Source: Candidatus Berkelbacteria bacterium (GTDB taxonomy: Bacteria; Patescibacteriota; UBA1384; JACPKC01). Taken from it: DNA of 38,303 nucleotides. Location of the stretch: NCBI GenBank assembly GCA_020429585.1, contig JAGQLE010000006.1, positions 1 through 38,303 of the forward strand, given 5' to 3'. The position numbers and the translations under genes were made by a program. The notes under the pieces were generated by a model that saw only the letters and a program-made list of their open reading frames with translations, made no database searches and had not been told where the DNA came from. This document shows, one piece after another, positions 23,184 through 31,362 of the stretch (positions are counted from its first letter, which is position 1; every line of letters starts with the position of its first letter).

Positions 23184-24449
23184 TTACTCCTTAGGCTTAA
23201 TAACTTCTTTTCCAACAAATTTTTGCAGTACTTCTGGCACCCTAATGCTCCCGTCAGCCAGCTGGTAGTTTTCCATAATTGCAATCAAAATTCTTGGAGA
23301 GGCAACGACAGTGTTGTTTAGCGTAAAAGCATAAAGCTTTTGATCGTCTTTTCTGTATTTGATCCCAAGCCGTCGGGCCTGCCAGTCACCTAGAGCCGAG
23401 CTTGAATGAGTTTCTCCGTAAGAACCTCGGGCTGGCATCCAAGTTTCGATGTCGTTCATATAAACCTTACCCGCCCCCATGTCTCCAGTAGCTATGTTTA
23501 AAATCCGATAGGGTAATCCAAGTGTTGTTAGAAGTTCCTCAGAAATCGCCAGCATTTCATCAAATCTCTCTTGCTGAGCCTCGGCAGTAGCTTCGCAAAT
23601 CACTACCTGCTCAACCTTAAGAAATTCGTGAACGCGATACAATCCCTTGGTATCTTTACCATAGCTGCCCGCTTCGCTCCGATAGCAAGGAGAAATGCCG
23701 CACACTTTTTGAGGCAAATCCTTAGCATCAAGCTCCTGATTTACAAAATAGGCTAATAGAGATGGCTCAGCTGTACCAGCTAAAAAGTGTGTCTCCTTTT
23801 CACTTTCTGCCTGTAAGCGAGCAGCATTTGCAATCTGATAAACTTCTGGTCGCCCAAAGGGAAAATGACCACTCCCTTCCAGTGCAAATTCCCTAAGGAT
23901 AGTTGGACTACTCATTAAGGTAAAACCTTTTTGTTCCATGAGCTTCAAGCCGAGCTGCATCAATCCGTAATGCATTAAAACTGCTTCATTTTTAAGGAAA
24001 TAACCTCTAAAACCTGATACTTGGCGTCCGCGTTCAAAATCAATCAGTCCAAGACTTTCGCCCAGTTCAATATGATCCTTAATCTCAAAATCAAAGTTTG
24101 GACGTTCACCTTCCTCTCTAACAGCCTGGTTAGACTCTTCGCCACCAATCGGTGAATTAGGGGAAGGAATTTGCGGCAAAAGTAAACTCAATTTACGGAA
24201 TTCTTTTTCCACTTCGGCAAGACGAGGCTCTATTTCTGCAAGCTTTGCCTTTATTTCCCCGCCTCGCTGCTTTGCCTGCTCGACGGTGAGCGAATTACGT
24301 TCGGCCAAAAACTCTTCACGCTGACTAATTAACTGACGTCTTTCTTGGTCGATACTTATAAATTCATCCAGATCTATATCTAGTTGTTTGTCGGCAATCG
24401 CCTTTTTGACTAGGTCTGGATTCGAGCGAACTAGCTCAAGATCAATCAT
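23184..24449 (-). CDS. serS: Seryl-tRNA synthetase
   Basis: The 421-residue class II synthetase has an N-terminal coiled-coil arm (MIDLELVRSNPDLVKKAI in the family layout, arm about 30-100), GSGHFPFGRPEVYQI, TAEPSLLAYFVNQEL, motif 2 ISPCYRSEAGSYGKDTKGLYRVHEFLKVEQ (layout), ASRGSYGE-like ARGSYGETHSSSALGDWQARRLGIKYR, and motif 3 TLNNTVVASPRILIAIMENYQ (layout). It charges tRNA-Ser and prepares Ser for the Sec pathway if present. Its start overlaps the rdgB-like stop by 8 bases. Length is normal. Confidence 0.97.
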   Translation of the reverse strand: MIDLELVRSNPDLVKKAIADKQLDIDLDEFISIDQERRQLISQREEFLAERNSLTVEQAKQRGGEIKAKLAEIEPRLAEVEKEFRKLSLLLPQIPSPNSPIGGEESNQAVREEGERPNFDFEIKDHIELGESLGLIDFERGRQVSGFRGYFLKNEAVLMHYGLMQLGLKLMEQKGFTLMSSPTILREFALEGSGHFPFGRPEVYQIANAARLQAESEKETHFLAGTAEPSLLAYFVNQELDAKDLPQKVCGISPCYRSEAGSYGKDTKGLYRVHEFLKVEQVVICEATAEAQQERFDEMLAISEELLTTLGLPYRILNIATGDMGAGKVYMNDIETWMPARGSYGETHSSSALGDWQARRLGIKYRKDDQKLYAFTLNNTVVASPRILIAIMENYQLADGSIRVPEVLQKFVGKEVIKPKE

Positions 24450-25050
24450 GGATATACCTTTCTATGGCTGGCCGCAACTTCCTGAGGGCATGACCATTAT
24501 GGTTAGCTTGATCATACTCCAAATCGGTTAGATCAAGAAAGTATTTATGAAATTTGGGTAACCACCAAAAGCGGCGATAGGGAAAGCCTGGCTGCGCAAG
24601 CGGATGCAACTCGAGGGTAATATCGCCACTAAGCACACCCCGACCGACTACTGGCTGGCGACCAAGTTCAACGAAAGCAAAAACAGTATGAAATTCGAAT
24701 TTTCTTTCTTTGGAGCCAAGGGTGCGAATCTTATTCTTAAATATCTCTATTACTTCTTCATCCGTATGTTCTACTTGGGTGTCGAAACGCCTGCTTCTCA
24801 CTCCTGGCCAACCGCCAAGTGCAGGCACGACCATTCCACCATCAGCCGCAAGAGTCGCCATCTGTGTCGCACGAGAGATTTCTACCGCCTTTTTAACCGC
24901 ATTACCCTCGAAATCAGGCCGATTCTCATCTACTTCTATATTAGGCGCGATATCACAGAGATTTAACCAATCGATCGATAAGTCACCTAAAAATCTTTTA
25001 ACCTCTAAAATCTTGCCTTGATTAGTACTCCCAATCAAAACTTGCTTCAT
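24442..25050 (-). CDS. RdgB/HAM1-like nucleoside triphosphate pyrophosphatase, divergent
   Basis: The 202-residue protein begins with the family motif IGSTNQGKILEVKRFL (6-21, cf. 'atgN.gK..E...l') and has NAVKKAVEISRAT (cf. 'NA..KA..aa'). The LAADGGMVVPALGGWPGVRSRRF stretch (67-89) matches 'aDDSGL.v.aL.G.PGvySaRf'. The DDSGL is ADGGM, so only one of the two acidic residues remains, and the C-terminal 'SHR..A' motif appears as NGHALRK. House-cleaning activity on ITP/XTP is plausible but not certain. It overlaps lysS by ATGA and serS by 8 bases. Confidence 0.75.
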   Translation of the reverse strand: MKQVLIGSTNQGKILEVKRFLGDLSIDWLNLCDIAPNIEVDENRPDFEGNAVKKAVEISRATQMATLAADGGMVVPALGGWPGVRSRRFDTQVEHTDEEVIEIFKNKIRTLGSKERKFEFHTVFAFVELGRQPVVGRGVLSGDITLELHPLAQPGFPYRRFWWLPKFHKYFLDLTDLEYDQANHNGHALRKLRPAIERYIHD

Positions 25051-26660
25051 CGCCCTGCTTCTTGAAGGCGCTTAATAACAAAATTCCGGTCAAGGTTGGC
25101 CAGAAACCACCCCGCCTGAGGTCCAGATTCTCTGTTCAGAAAAATCCGATACAACGCCTCAAATGCTAATTTGGGTTCAATAGCCATCGATTTTCTCACT
25201 ACATGAATTTCTTCATGAACTCGTAGGCCATCCCAACTATCTAAGACTGAAAAAGACGCAGCCAACGCAGTTAAAAACTCTTTCTGATTAGCGTTTAGAC
25301 TAATATTCACTGGCAAGATTTTCTGTAAAACAATGCGCTCATCTGATGGAAGCTCGCTAATAAGTTTTTTAGCAACCTCAATCCTTTGTTCTAATTCGCT
25401 CAGTTCGATTTCGCTTAAAGGCGCGCCTTTATCTTTGATCAAAGTTGCTTTTAAATCGATATTCGGCAACTGTAACAAATAAATCAAAGATGACATTTTT
25501 GGAACAAAATCAGGCGCCTTTTTATCGATCATACTTAATTGAAAAGCTTTCCCCTCAGCGCTAGTTGGGTCTTCGTGAAACTTCTTTAAATATTGGTCGA
25601 ACTGATCATAGAGCCTGAGAGTTGACTCTAACGACAACTTAAAGCTAAAAGCTGTTTTAGGCTTAGTCCTCACTAATAGAAATCGCAAAGCATTTGCCGG
25701 CAGTAATCCGGCTACCGAAAAAGCCGTATCACCCAAACCCTTCGACGTTGCCATCTTTCGGCCTTCGATTAGCAGCCATTCATAAAATAGATCCGTCGGC
25801 ACTCGAGCGTACTGACTGTCAAGATGTGGCGCATAAACTGATCTAAAAATCTCATTTGCCACATCTCTTGAACCGCCCTTAGTGTAATGATCTTTACCGC
25901 CACCTTCCAAATCGGTTTTAAACAAAAAAAACTTAGCCGCCCACTCTACCTTCCAGGGTAATTTAGCCCCGCCGTTATAAGGCGATGCTTTGCCTTTGTG
26001 ACTACAACCGGGAGCAAAATTTACACCTATGCATTGATAACCAACTACTTCACCATCCCAATCTGTTGCTTCGGTCGTTGCGATCTTATGGCAATTTTCA
26101 CAAACTATATTTATTGGAAAATGTTTAAATGGAATAACTTCGCGACCTTCGGTCCGATTAGTATTTATTTTCTTAAAAACCGCTTTAATATCCTCGGCCT
26201 GATTAAGAGCTATTTTAATAGCCAGATTCAAAAAACCGTCTCTGTAGAGTACAGATGTGCGTAGGGTTTCCGATTGAACACCAAGACCTCTGTAAACCGA
26301 CTCAAATTGATCAGCAAAAAATCGGCCGTAGTTACTCTCTTCTGTTGCCTCCAGCCCAGGTCGACCTTGCTCGTCCGGGGCGGGAATTGTCGAAAATGAT
26401 TGGCCTAAATACCGTTCGTAATCCGAGGATAGGTAGTTAGGTAATTTATCCATTGAGTCATAGTCGTCAAAACCGTATATGTATCTAACCTGTTTACCTA
26501 GAGAGCTAATTGTTTTGGCGATTGCGTCATGAAGCAAAACTCCCCGCAAGGCACCTACGTGAATATGTCCAGATGGGGTTTTCCAATCAGAAACCACATA
26601 TGGTTCGGCATGACGATCCAATACAGTCTGAGCTAGTTCTTCTGCCCAAAACTTATTCAT
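25047..26660 (-). CDS. lysS: Class I lysyl-tRNA synthetase
   Basis: The protein has 537 residues from the ATG at 26660, with TAGGATA just upstream and 4 bases after the greA stop; a longer frame inside greA is not used. It is a class I (archaeal-type) LysRS: PSGHIHVGALRG (29-40, HIGH motif), YIYGFDDYDSMDKLP (60-74), zinc-type cysteines CENC (187-190) with a C...CSH pair at 210-221, GGGKDHYTKGGSRDVA (253-268) and RKMATSKG (301-308, KMSKS motif). It is not the usual bacterial class II enzyme. Class I LysRS is found in archaea, spirochaetes, alpha-proteobacteria and many CPR bacteria. Confidence 0.95.
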   Translation of the reverse strand: MNKFWAEELAQTVLDRHAEPYVVSDWKTPSGHIHVGALRGVLLHDAIAKTISSLGKQVRYIYGFDDYDSMDKLPNYLSSDYERYLGQSFSTIPAPDEQGRPGLEATEESNYGRFFADQFESVYRGLGVQSETLRTSVLYRDGFLNLAIKIALNQAEDIKAVFKKINTNRTEGREVIPFKHFPINIVCENCHKIATTEATDWDGEVVGYQCIGVNFAPGCSHKGKASPYNGGAKLPWKVEWAAKFFLFKTDLEGGGKDHYTKGGSRDVANEIFRSVYAPHLDSQYARVPTDLFYEWLLIEGRKMATSKGLGDTAFSVAGLLPANALRFLLVRTKPKTAFSFKLSLESTLRLYDQFDQYLKKFHEDPTSAEGKAFQLSMIDKKAPDFVPKMSSLIYLLQLPNIDLKATLIKDKGAPLSEIELSELEQRIEVAKKLISELPSDERIVLQKILPVNISLNANQKEFLTALAASFSVLDSWDGLRVHEEIHVVRKSMAIEPKLAFEALYRIFLNRESGPQAGWFLANLDRNFVIKRLQEAGR

Positions 26661-26664
26661 TATC

Positions 26665-27129
26665 CTATTTAACGGCCTCGATTTTATATTTGACGATCCC
26701 GCCTGGGGTTTTAACTTCCACAACTTCACCCTTGCGACGACCAATTAAACTAGAACCGACTGGCGACTCAGACGAAATTTTTCCCTGAGTTGGATCGCCT
26801 TCGTTAACGCCAACGATTTCGAAATTAATTTTCTTTCCAGCAACAGTCAAATCGATTTTACTGCCCATCTGTACAGTATCGCCGCCAGTTTTAACATTGA
26901 CAACCTGGGCATTTTTAATCATCGCTTCCACTTCTTGAATTCGACCCTCTAAAAATGCAAGTTGCTCTCGCGCATCATGATAGTCAGCATTCTCAGAAAG
27001 ATCACCAAGTTCTCGAGCTTCCGCCATTCTTTTAACAATTGCTGGTCGATCAACTGTCTTTAACTTTTTAAGTTCCTCCTCCAGCTTCTTAAAGCCTTCA
27101 GGAGTAACTTCATGTTTATGCTTGTTCAT
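26665..27129 (-). CDS. greA: Transcription elongation factor GreA
   Basis: The 154-residue protein has the family layout. The N-terminal coiled coil contains VTPEGFKKLEEELKKLKTVDRPAI and the tip acidic residues in ARELGDLSENADYHDAREQ, which reach into the RNA polymerase channel. A C-terminal FKBP-like domain has VQMGSKIDL, ISSESPVGSSLIGRRKGEVVEV and GGIVKYKIEAV. It rescues backtracked polymerase by stimulating transcript cleavage. It is the first gene of the greA-lysS-rdgB-serS-hpf operon, with AAAGGA seven bases before ATG and a strong promoter. Confidence 0.97.
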   Translation of the reverse strand: MNKHKHEVTPEGFKKLEEELKKLKTVDRPAIVKRMAEARELGDLSENADYHDAREQLAFLEGRIQEVEAMIKNAQVVNVKTGGDTVQMGSKIDLTVAGKKINFEIVGVNEGDPTQGKISSESPVGSSLIGRRKGEVVEVKTPGGIVKYKIEAVK

Positions 27130-27151
27130 AGAATCCTTTCATTAACAGAAT

Positions 27152-27180
27152 ACTATAATTGATTGCTTTCTCGAGGTCAA
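27152..27180 (-). promoter_or_regulatory. Promoter of the greA-lysS operon
   Basis: On the minus strand TTGACC (27175-27180) and TATAGT (27152-27157) are separated by exactly 17 bases, one of the best sigma-70-type matches in the window. The leader to the greA ATG is about 16-20 bases and holds AAAGGA. Confidence 0.75.
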
Positions 27181-27190
27181 TTGAACCCCA

Positions 27191-29017
27191 TTACCTGCTA
27201 AAATACCAATCCATAATCTCCTCGGCGACTGGCAAAGCCACCTCGTTACCCGCTCCGCCACCGTCGATCAAGACTACGACTGCAAATTCCGGATTTTCAT
27301 AGGGCGCAAAAGCCGAAAACCAGGCATGGGTTTTATCATCGGCCCCAAACTGAGCCGTACCAGTTTTAGCCGCCGAACTAACTGGCAGATCTTGCAAACG
27401 ACGGGCCGAACCGTCAAGAACAGCTTGGCGCATACCCGCCCTAACTATATCAATGGAATCGGTATATTGGGTTAACTCGGTACTAATCGGTTCAGCTTTA
27501 TTTCCTAGAACTAGAGTAGGGGTACTAAGTCTACCGCCATTCGCAATAGCGCTGGTAGCATTCACAATCTGAAGCGGAGTAACTAACAGATCACCTTGAC
27601 CAATAGACAAATGATAAGTATCTCCGGTAAACCATGCTTCTTGCTTTACCCGCGCCTTCCAGGCTGGGGTCGGAACCAAACCCGACAACTCTCCATCTAA
27701 ATCAATCCCCGTTTTTTCTCCAAACCCAAAAAGACCCAGATAATCATCAATTTTTTGAACGCCCAGACCAGGAATCTTATCCCAACCGCCCCCGACTGCA
27801 TAAAAGAAAACGTTAGACGAAACAGCCAAGGCTTTCTTAACATCGGTGAGACCATGCCTTTTCAAATCAGGAAAAACAAAATCGCCGATTGTAATTTGCG
27901 CAGGAGCATCTATGGTCGTACTCTCCGTAATCACTCCCTCTGCCAAACCGGCAACAGCAATAAAGGGTTTGATAACTGAACCAGATGGATAAACGCCAGC
28001 AATTGCCCTGTTAGTTAAAACCGCGTCAGGATGATTAAACAAACTCTCAACTTGCTCTGGGGTTATTCCAGAAGTAAATTCATTGTTGTCATAATCTGGT
28101 AGACTAACCATCGCTAAAATCTCGCCGTTTTGAGGATTCTCAACAATAACGACCCCGGATTTGGATTCTGTTTCTTCTATTTTTGCCTTTAGTGCCTCGG
28201 CAGCCTTTTTTTGAAGCTCCAAATCCAGACTTAGTTTTAGAGTCTGGCCGGCAATTGGCTCTTTAAGACCAACCTGACGCTGAAAGAAACCTTTTGCGTC
28301 GACCTCAACTTGCTCATACCCAAGCTTACCTTGCAAATCAGGTTCATAAACTTGTTCGAGGCCAGCTCGACCAACCGTCGATGAGTAAGTATAGAGGCTA
28401 CTATCTTGAATCTCCTCCTCACCAACCTTGCCAGTATAACCAAGTAGGTGAGATAGCCCAGGAACGCGTAGATAATCTCTGCGCGGACGATCTACAATCT
28501 GCAAACCTGGGTCATCCTGAAAATCAACCTTGTATTCTAAAGCTTTGTCATGATCCAAATGCTCTACTAATGCAATAGACTGAGGCGAATTATAATCGCT
28601 CCTCAATTTCTCTTCCTGAATCTCACTTAATAAATTAATTTCTTTGAGCCGGGAGATTATTCTTTCCCGATCGGCTACTGCAACTGGCAAATTAGCCGGA
28701 ACCAGCTCCAAGCTAAAAGATGGTAGATTTTTACTCAAGGGTACGTTAAATCGATCGGTAATTATCCCTCGGGACGGTAAAAGTTCAATCTTTCGAATTC
28801 TATTACCTTGGGCGAGGAGTTGATTACTCGCAGCATGTGTAACTTGCAAAAAAACTAAACGGGTCGTTAAAACCATCATTGCCATCACCAAAACAACGAA
28901 GAACCAGGCCAAATTAGAACGATCGCGCACTAAGTTCTTGCCGACCTCTTGCCATTCGAATTCATTTTCTTGCCCCTTAACCCTACCTAATTTTTGGTCT
29001 GGTTCAAAAATCGACAT
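27191..29017 (-). CDS. mrdA: Penicillin-binding protein 2 (elongasome transpeptidase)
   Basis: The 608-residue class B PBP has one membrane anchor (about 36-58), a pedestal domain beginning ELLPSRGIITDRFNVPLSKN (family layout) and a transpeptidase domain. The transpeptidase has the active-site SxxK as GSVIK (Ser347, Lys350), SSN (400-402) and KTGTAQFG (551-558), all intact. It cross-links peptidoglycan during lateral growth with RodA and MreBCD. The ATG at 29017 overlaps the mreD stop by one base, so it closes the mreBCD-mrdA operon. RodA is not in the window. Being next to mreD identifies it as PBP2 rather than FtsI. Confidence 0.94.
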   Translation of the reverse strand: MSIFEPDQKLGRVKGQENEFEWQEVGKNLVRDRSNLAWFFVVLVMAMMVLTTRLVFLQVTHAASNQLLAQGNRIRKIELLPSRGIITDRFNVPLSKNLPSFSLELVPANLPVAVADRERIISRLKEINLLSEIQEEKLRSDYNSPQSIALVEHLDHDKALEYKVDFQDDPGLQIVDRPRRDYLRVPGLSHLLGYTGKVGEEEIQDSSLYTYSSTVGRAGLEQVYEPDLQGKLGYEQVEVDAKGFFQRQVGLKEPIAGQTLKLSLDLELQKKAAEALKAKIEETESKSGVVIVENPQNGEILAMVSLPDYDNNEFTSGITPEQVESLFNHPDAVLTNRAIAGVYPSGSVIKPFIAVAGLAEGVITESTTIDAPAQITIGDFVFPDLKRHGLTDVKKALAVSSNVFFYAVGGGWDKIPGLGVQKIDDYLGLFGFGEKTGIDLDGELSGLVPTPAWKARVKQEAWFTGDTYHLSIGQGDLLVTPLQIVNATSAIANGGRLSTPTLVLGNKAEPISTELTQYTDSIDIVRAGMRQAVLDGSARRLQDLPVSSAAKTGTAQFGADDKTHAWFSAFAPYENPEFAVVVLIDGGGAGNEVALPVAEEIMDWYFSR

Positions 29018-29502
29018 TACATCTTTATCCTCAAGCCTAACTCATATGGCTTTAAACGACGGCTAGCCAAGAAAGCCAGCGGAACAATAATAAGCCCTGA
29101 TCGCAGATCAATAAGTAGTTGTCGCCAGTCACCAGTTATAGCTGCCAAAATCAACTCGCTTGCGCCTAGCATAATTATTCCAAATCCAATTATAGAAATC
29201 GGATTGTAAATTGGCAGGAATCTAAGAGAAAAATAGTGAACTATCGAGTAGATGAGAACGAGCGGGAACAAGGTGATGCCAACCGGAAAAGGCAAGCCTA
29301 AGTCAATTATCATTCCTCCAGCAATAATCCAGACAAAACCAAGTCCTGGACGATTAAAAACTAGGAAAAAGATTGCGAATAAGGCAATCAAATGGGGCAA
29401 ACCACCCCAAATAGGCCAGGCCGAAAAGATTACTGACTGCACTAAGGAGGTCAAATAGGCTAAAAAAATAACTAGGATTGGCTCCAGCTTCATTTCTTCC
29501 AC
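29017..29502 (-). CDS. mreD: Rod shape-determining membrane protein MreD
   Basis: The 161-residue hydrophobic protein has about five membrane helices. Recognisable MreD features are the start helix LEPILVIFLAYLTSLVQSVIF, the PNLIALFAIF-like segment LPHLIALFAIFFLVFNRPG, and GFVWIIAGGMIIDLGLPFPVGIT (family 'G...Gl..Dl....lG...l'). It bridges MreC to the elongasome. It overlaps mreC by 13 bases and mrdA by one. The sequence is weakly conserved, as usual for MreD, but the operon position is decisive. Confidence 0.88.
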   Translation of the reverse strand: MEEMKLEPILVIFLAYLTSLVQSVIFSAWPIWGGLPHLIALFAIFFLVFNRPGLGFVWIIAGGMIIDLGLPFPVGITLFPLVLIYSIVHYFSLRFLPIYNPISIIGFGIIMLGASELILAAITGDWRQLLIDLRSGLIIVPLAFLASRRLKPYELGLRIKM

Positions 29503-30278
29503 ACTAATACGTACTCAAGCTGATCAAAGTCGATGGGGGAATCCACTCTAAATTTTTGTAAAACTTCAGACTCAGAAGAGAGTTCTTCTCCAACAAAACC
29601 GATTGGAATATCGGGCGGAACAAAATCTGCCAGGGCGCTACTCAAAACCGGCTCGTCTGACTCAACCTCCTGATCAACCCCAATATCACTTAAGGTTAAG
29701 CCTTCCAGTGCACCATTCAACAATCCCTGGGCTCGACTTTTTTGTAAGATCACTGGGATTTTGAGTCGAATATCAGTAATAAGCGTTACCTGACTACTGT
29801 GACTAGCGACAGATTCGATCAAGCCAACTAAAAACCCGTTTGCCAAAACAACTTGATCGGGCTCAATTCCACTTTCAGCACCGATATTAATAATTACTCC
29901 ATTGGTGAATCTGAGGGGAGCCCGACCAATTATCCGTGCAACTTCTAAATCATGGTCCTGATCCAGATCCAAGCCAGTAACTAAATCTAAGTTTTGCTTA
30001 ACCATTTTTATTTGCTGAAGCTTATTATTGACTTGGATAATCTGCGCCTTAAGCTCTGAGTTTTCCGCTTCGAGTTTGTTTACCTGTTCTCTTAAACCCA
30101 AAGCCTCATGCAAGGTATCGAAAAAACTTTTAATCTTACGAACGTTCAAAAAAAGGGGCGACTCGGCCCGACTATTACTTAAACTGAGTTGACGAAAAAT
30201 ATTAGCCGTATCAATAATCAGCCAACTTAAACTAATTACAAATAAGAGTACAATGCCCGTTTTCCAACTAAACTTCAT
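29490..30278 (-). CDS. mreC: Rod shape-determining protein MreC
   Basis: The 262-residue protein has an N-terminal membrane helix (about 7-28), a coiled coil (about 57-90, LREQVNKLEAENSELKAQI) and a two-beta-barrel periplasmic domain. That domain has the family patterns ARIIGRAPLRFTNGVIINIG, GIEPDQVVLANGFLVGLIESV and SSQVTLITD ('V....g.vG.v..v...s..v.lltd'). It is the scaffold joining cytoplasmic MreB to periplasmic wall synthesis. Its ATG overlaps the mreB stop as ATGA. Confidence 0.94.
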   Translation of the reverse strand: MKFSWKTGIVLLFVISLSWLIIDTANIFRQLSLSNSRAESPLFLNVRKIKSFFDTLHEALGLREQVNKLEAENSELKAQIIQVNNKLQQIKMVKQNLDLVTGLDLDQDHDLEVARIIGRAPLRFTNGVIINIGAESGIEPDQVVLANGFLVGLIESVASHSSQVTLITDIRLKIPVILQKSRAQGLLNGALEGLTLSDIGVDQEVESDEPVLSSALADFVPPDIPIGFVGEELSSESEVLQKFRVDSPIDFDQLEYVLVWKK

Positions 30279-31321
30279 TTAGCAAATTCTGTCTTAATTA
30301 GAACTGGTCGTAAGGCGTCAAGGTCTTCCAAAACTATTCCCGTCCCCCTTACTACCGCAGTTAGCGGATCTTCAGCGATATGGATCGTCGTTCGAGTCTC
30401 TTGTTCGATAAGTTGAGCTAAGCCACGAAGCATTGCTCCGCCACCAGCTAAAACAATCCCGCGCGTCATTAAATCAGCAATTAGCTCTGGCGGCGTTTCT
30501 TCAAGCGTTTCTTTGATTGCTGCGATGATTTGAACTACCGACTTTGCAAGCGCTTGCCTAACCTGCTCGTCATTAATTAACACTTCTTTAGGTAAGCCGG
30601 TCACTAAGTCGCGACCTCGAATTGGCGTCTCGTCCGGCTTAGAGCTATACGATAGGGCTGAACCAATTTGCAACTTTATATCTTCAGCCATTCGGTCACC
30701 AATTAAAAGGTTAAGCTTGTCACGGGCAAACAGCTTAATATTTTCGTTAAACTCGTCTCCAGCAATTCTTAGTGATCGGCTAGCGACAATCCCTCCTAAA
30801 GACAGAACTGCCACCTCGGTCGTCCCACCTCCAATATCAACAATAAAATTACCACCTGGATCCTGAATTGGCATCCTGGCTCCGATGGCTGCTGCCACCG
30901 GCTCCTCGATTAAAAAAACCTCTCTGGCGCCAGCGTTAACTGCCGCTTCTTCAACCGCTCGTCTCTCGACTTCGGTTACGCCGTAAGGAATCCCAACGAC
31001 TACTCGAGGTCGAGAAATTGGACTAGCCCCCTGCTGACCAACCTTACCGATAAAGTATTTAAGCATCTGTTCGGTGACTTCAAAATCCGAAACTACTCCG
31101 TCAACCAAAGGCCGAATTGCCACAATATGAGCTGGAGTTCGGCCAACCATCTGCCGAGCATCGCCGCCAATCGCTAAGACTTGTTTAGTGCGAGTATTAA
31201 TCGCAACGACTGATGGCTCATTAATAATGATGCCCTTGCCCCTTACGTAAACCAACGTGTTGGCTGTACCCAAATCAATACCGATATCATGGGACACCCA
31301 ATTCCAAAAACGATTTAGCAT
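30275..31321 (-). CDS. mreB: Rod shape-determining actin MreB
   Basis: The 348-residue actin homologue has SHDIGIDLGTANTLVYVRG (9-27, phosphate 1), MLKYFIGKV, VVGIPYGVTEVERRAVEEA, NFIVDIGGGTTEVAVLSLGG (phosphate 2), IAGDEFNENI and GIVLAGGGAMLRGL (adenosine motif). The hydrophobic N-terminus NRFWNWV probably inserts in the membrane. It organises elongation wall synthesis and implies a rod-shaped cell. It heads the mre operon. There is no Shine-Dalgarno sequence before ATG, and a weak TTGCCA-19-TCTAAT element ends 6 bases from ATG, so a leaderless mRNA is possible. Confidence 0.97.
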   Translation of the reverse strand: MLNRFWNWVSHDIGIDLGTANTLVYVRGKGIIINEPSVVAINTRTKQVLAIGGDARQMVGRTPAHIVAIRPLVDGVVSDFEVTEQMLKYFIGKVGQQGASPISRPRVVVGIPYGVTEVERRAVEEAAVNAGAREVFLIEEPVAAAIGARMPIQDPGGNFIVDIGGGTTEVAVLSLGGIVASRSLRIAGDEFNENIKLFARDKLNLLIGDRMAEDIKLQIGSALSYSSKPDETPIRGRDLVTGLPKEVLINDEQVRQALAKSVVQIIAAIKETLEETPPELIADLMTRGIVLAGGGAMLRGLAQLIEQETRTTIHIAEDPLTAVVRGTGIVLEDLDALRPVLIKTEFAK

Positions 31322-31362
31322 TATTAAATTAGACTACCAAGAACAAACCGTCTGGCAAGATC

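Noticed and set aside
23183-23284. Longer hpf start at 23284
   Set aside because: The extra 34 residues lie wholly inside serS and do not match HPF; ATG at 23182 has AAGGAG in place.
24604-25021. Overlapping plus-strand ORFs of 103-120 codons opposite rdgB
   Set aside because: They lie fully antisense to a conserved gene, have no ribosome binding site or family match, and are shadows of its codon bias.
26661-26744. Longer lysS start at 26744
   Set aside because: It would overlap greA by about 80 bases and adds residues unlike LysRS; ATG at 26660 directly follows greA and has a ribosome binding site.
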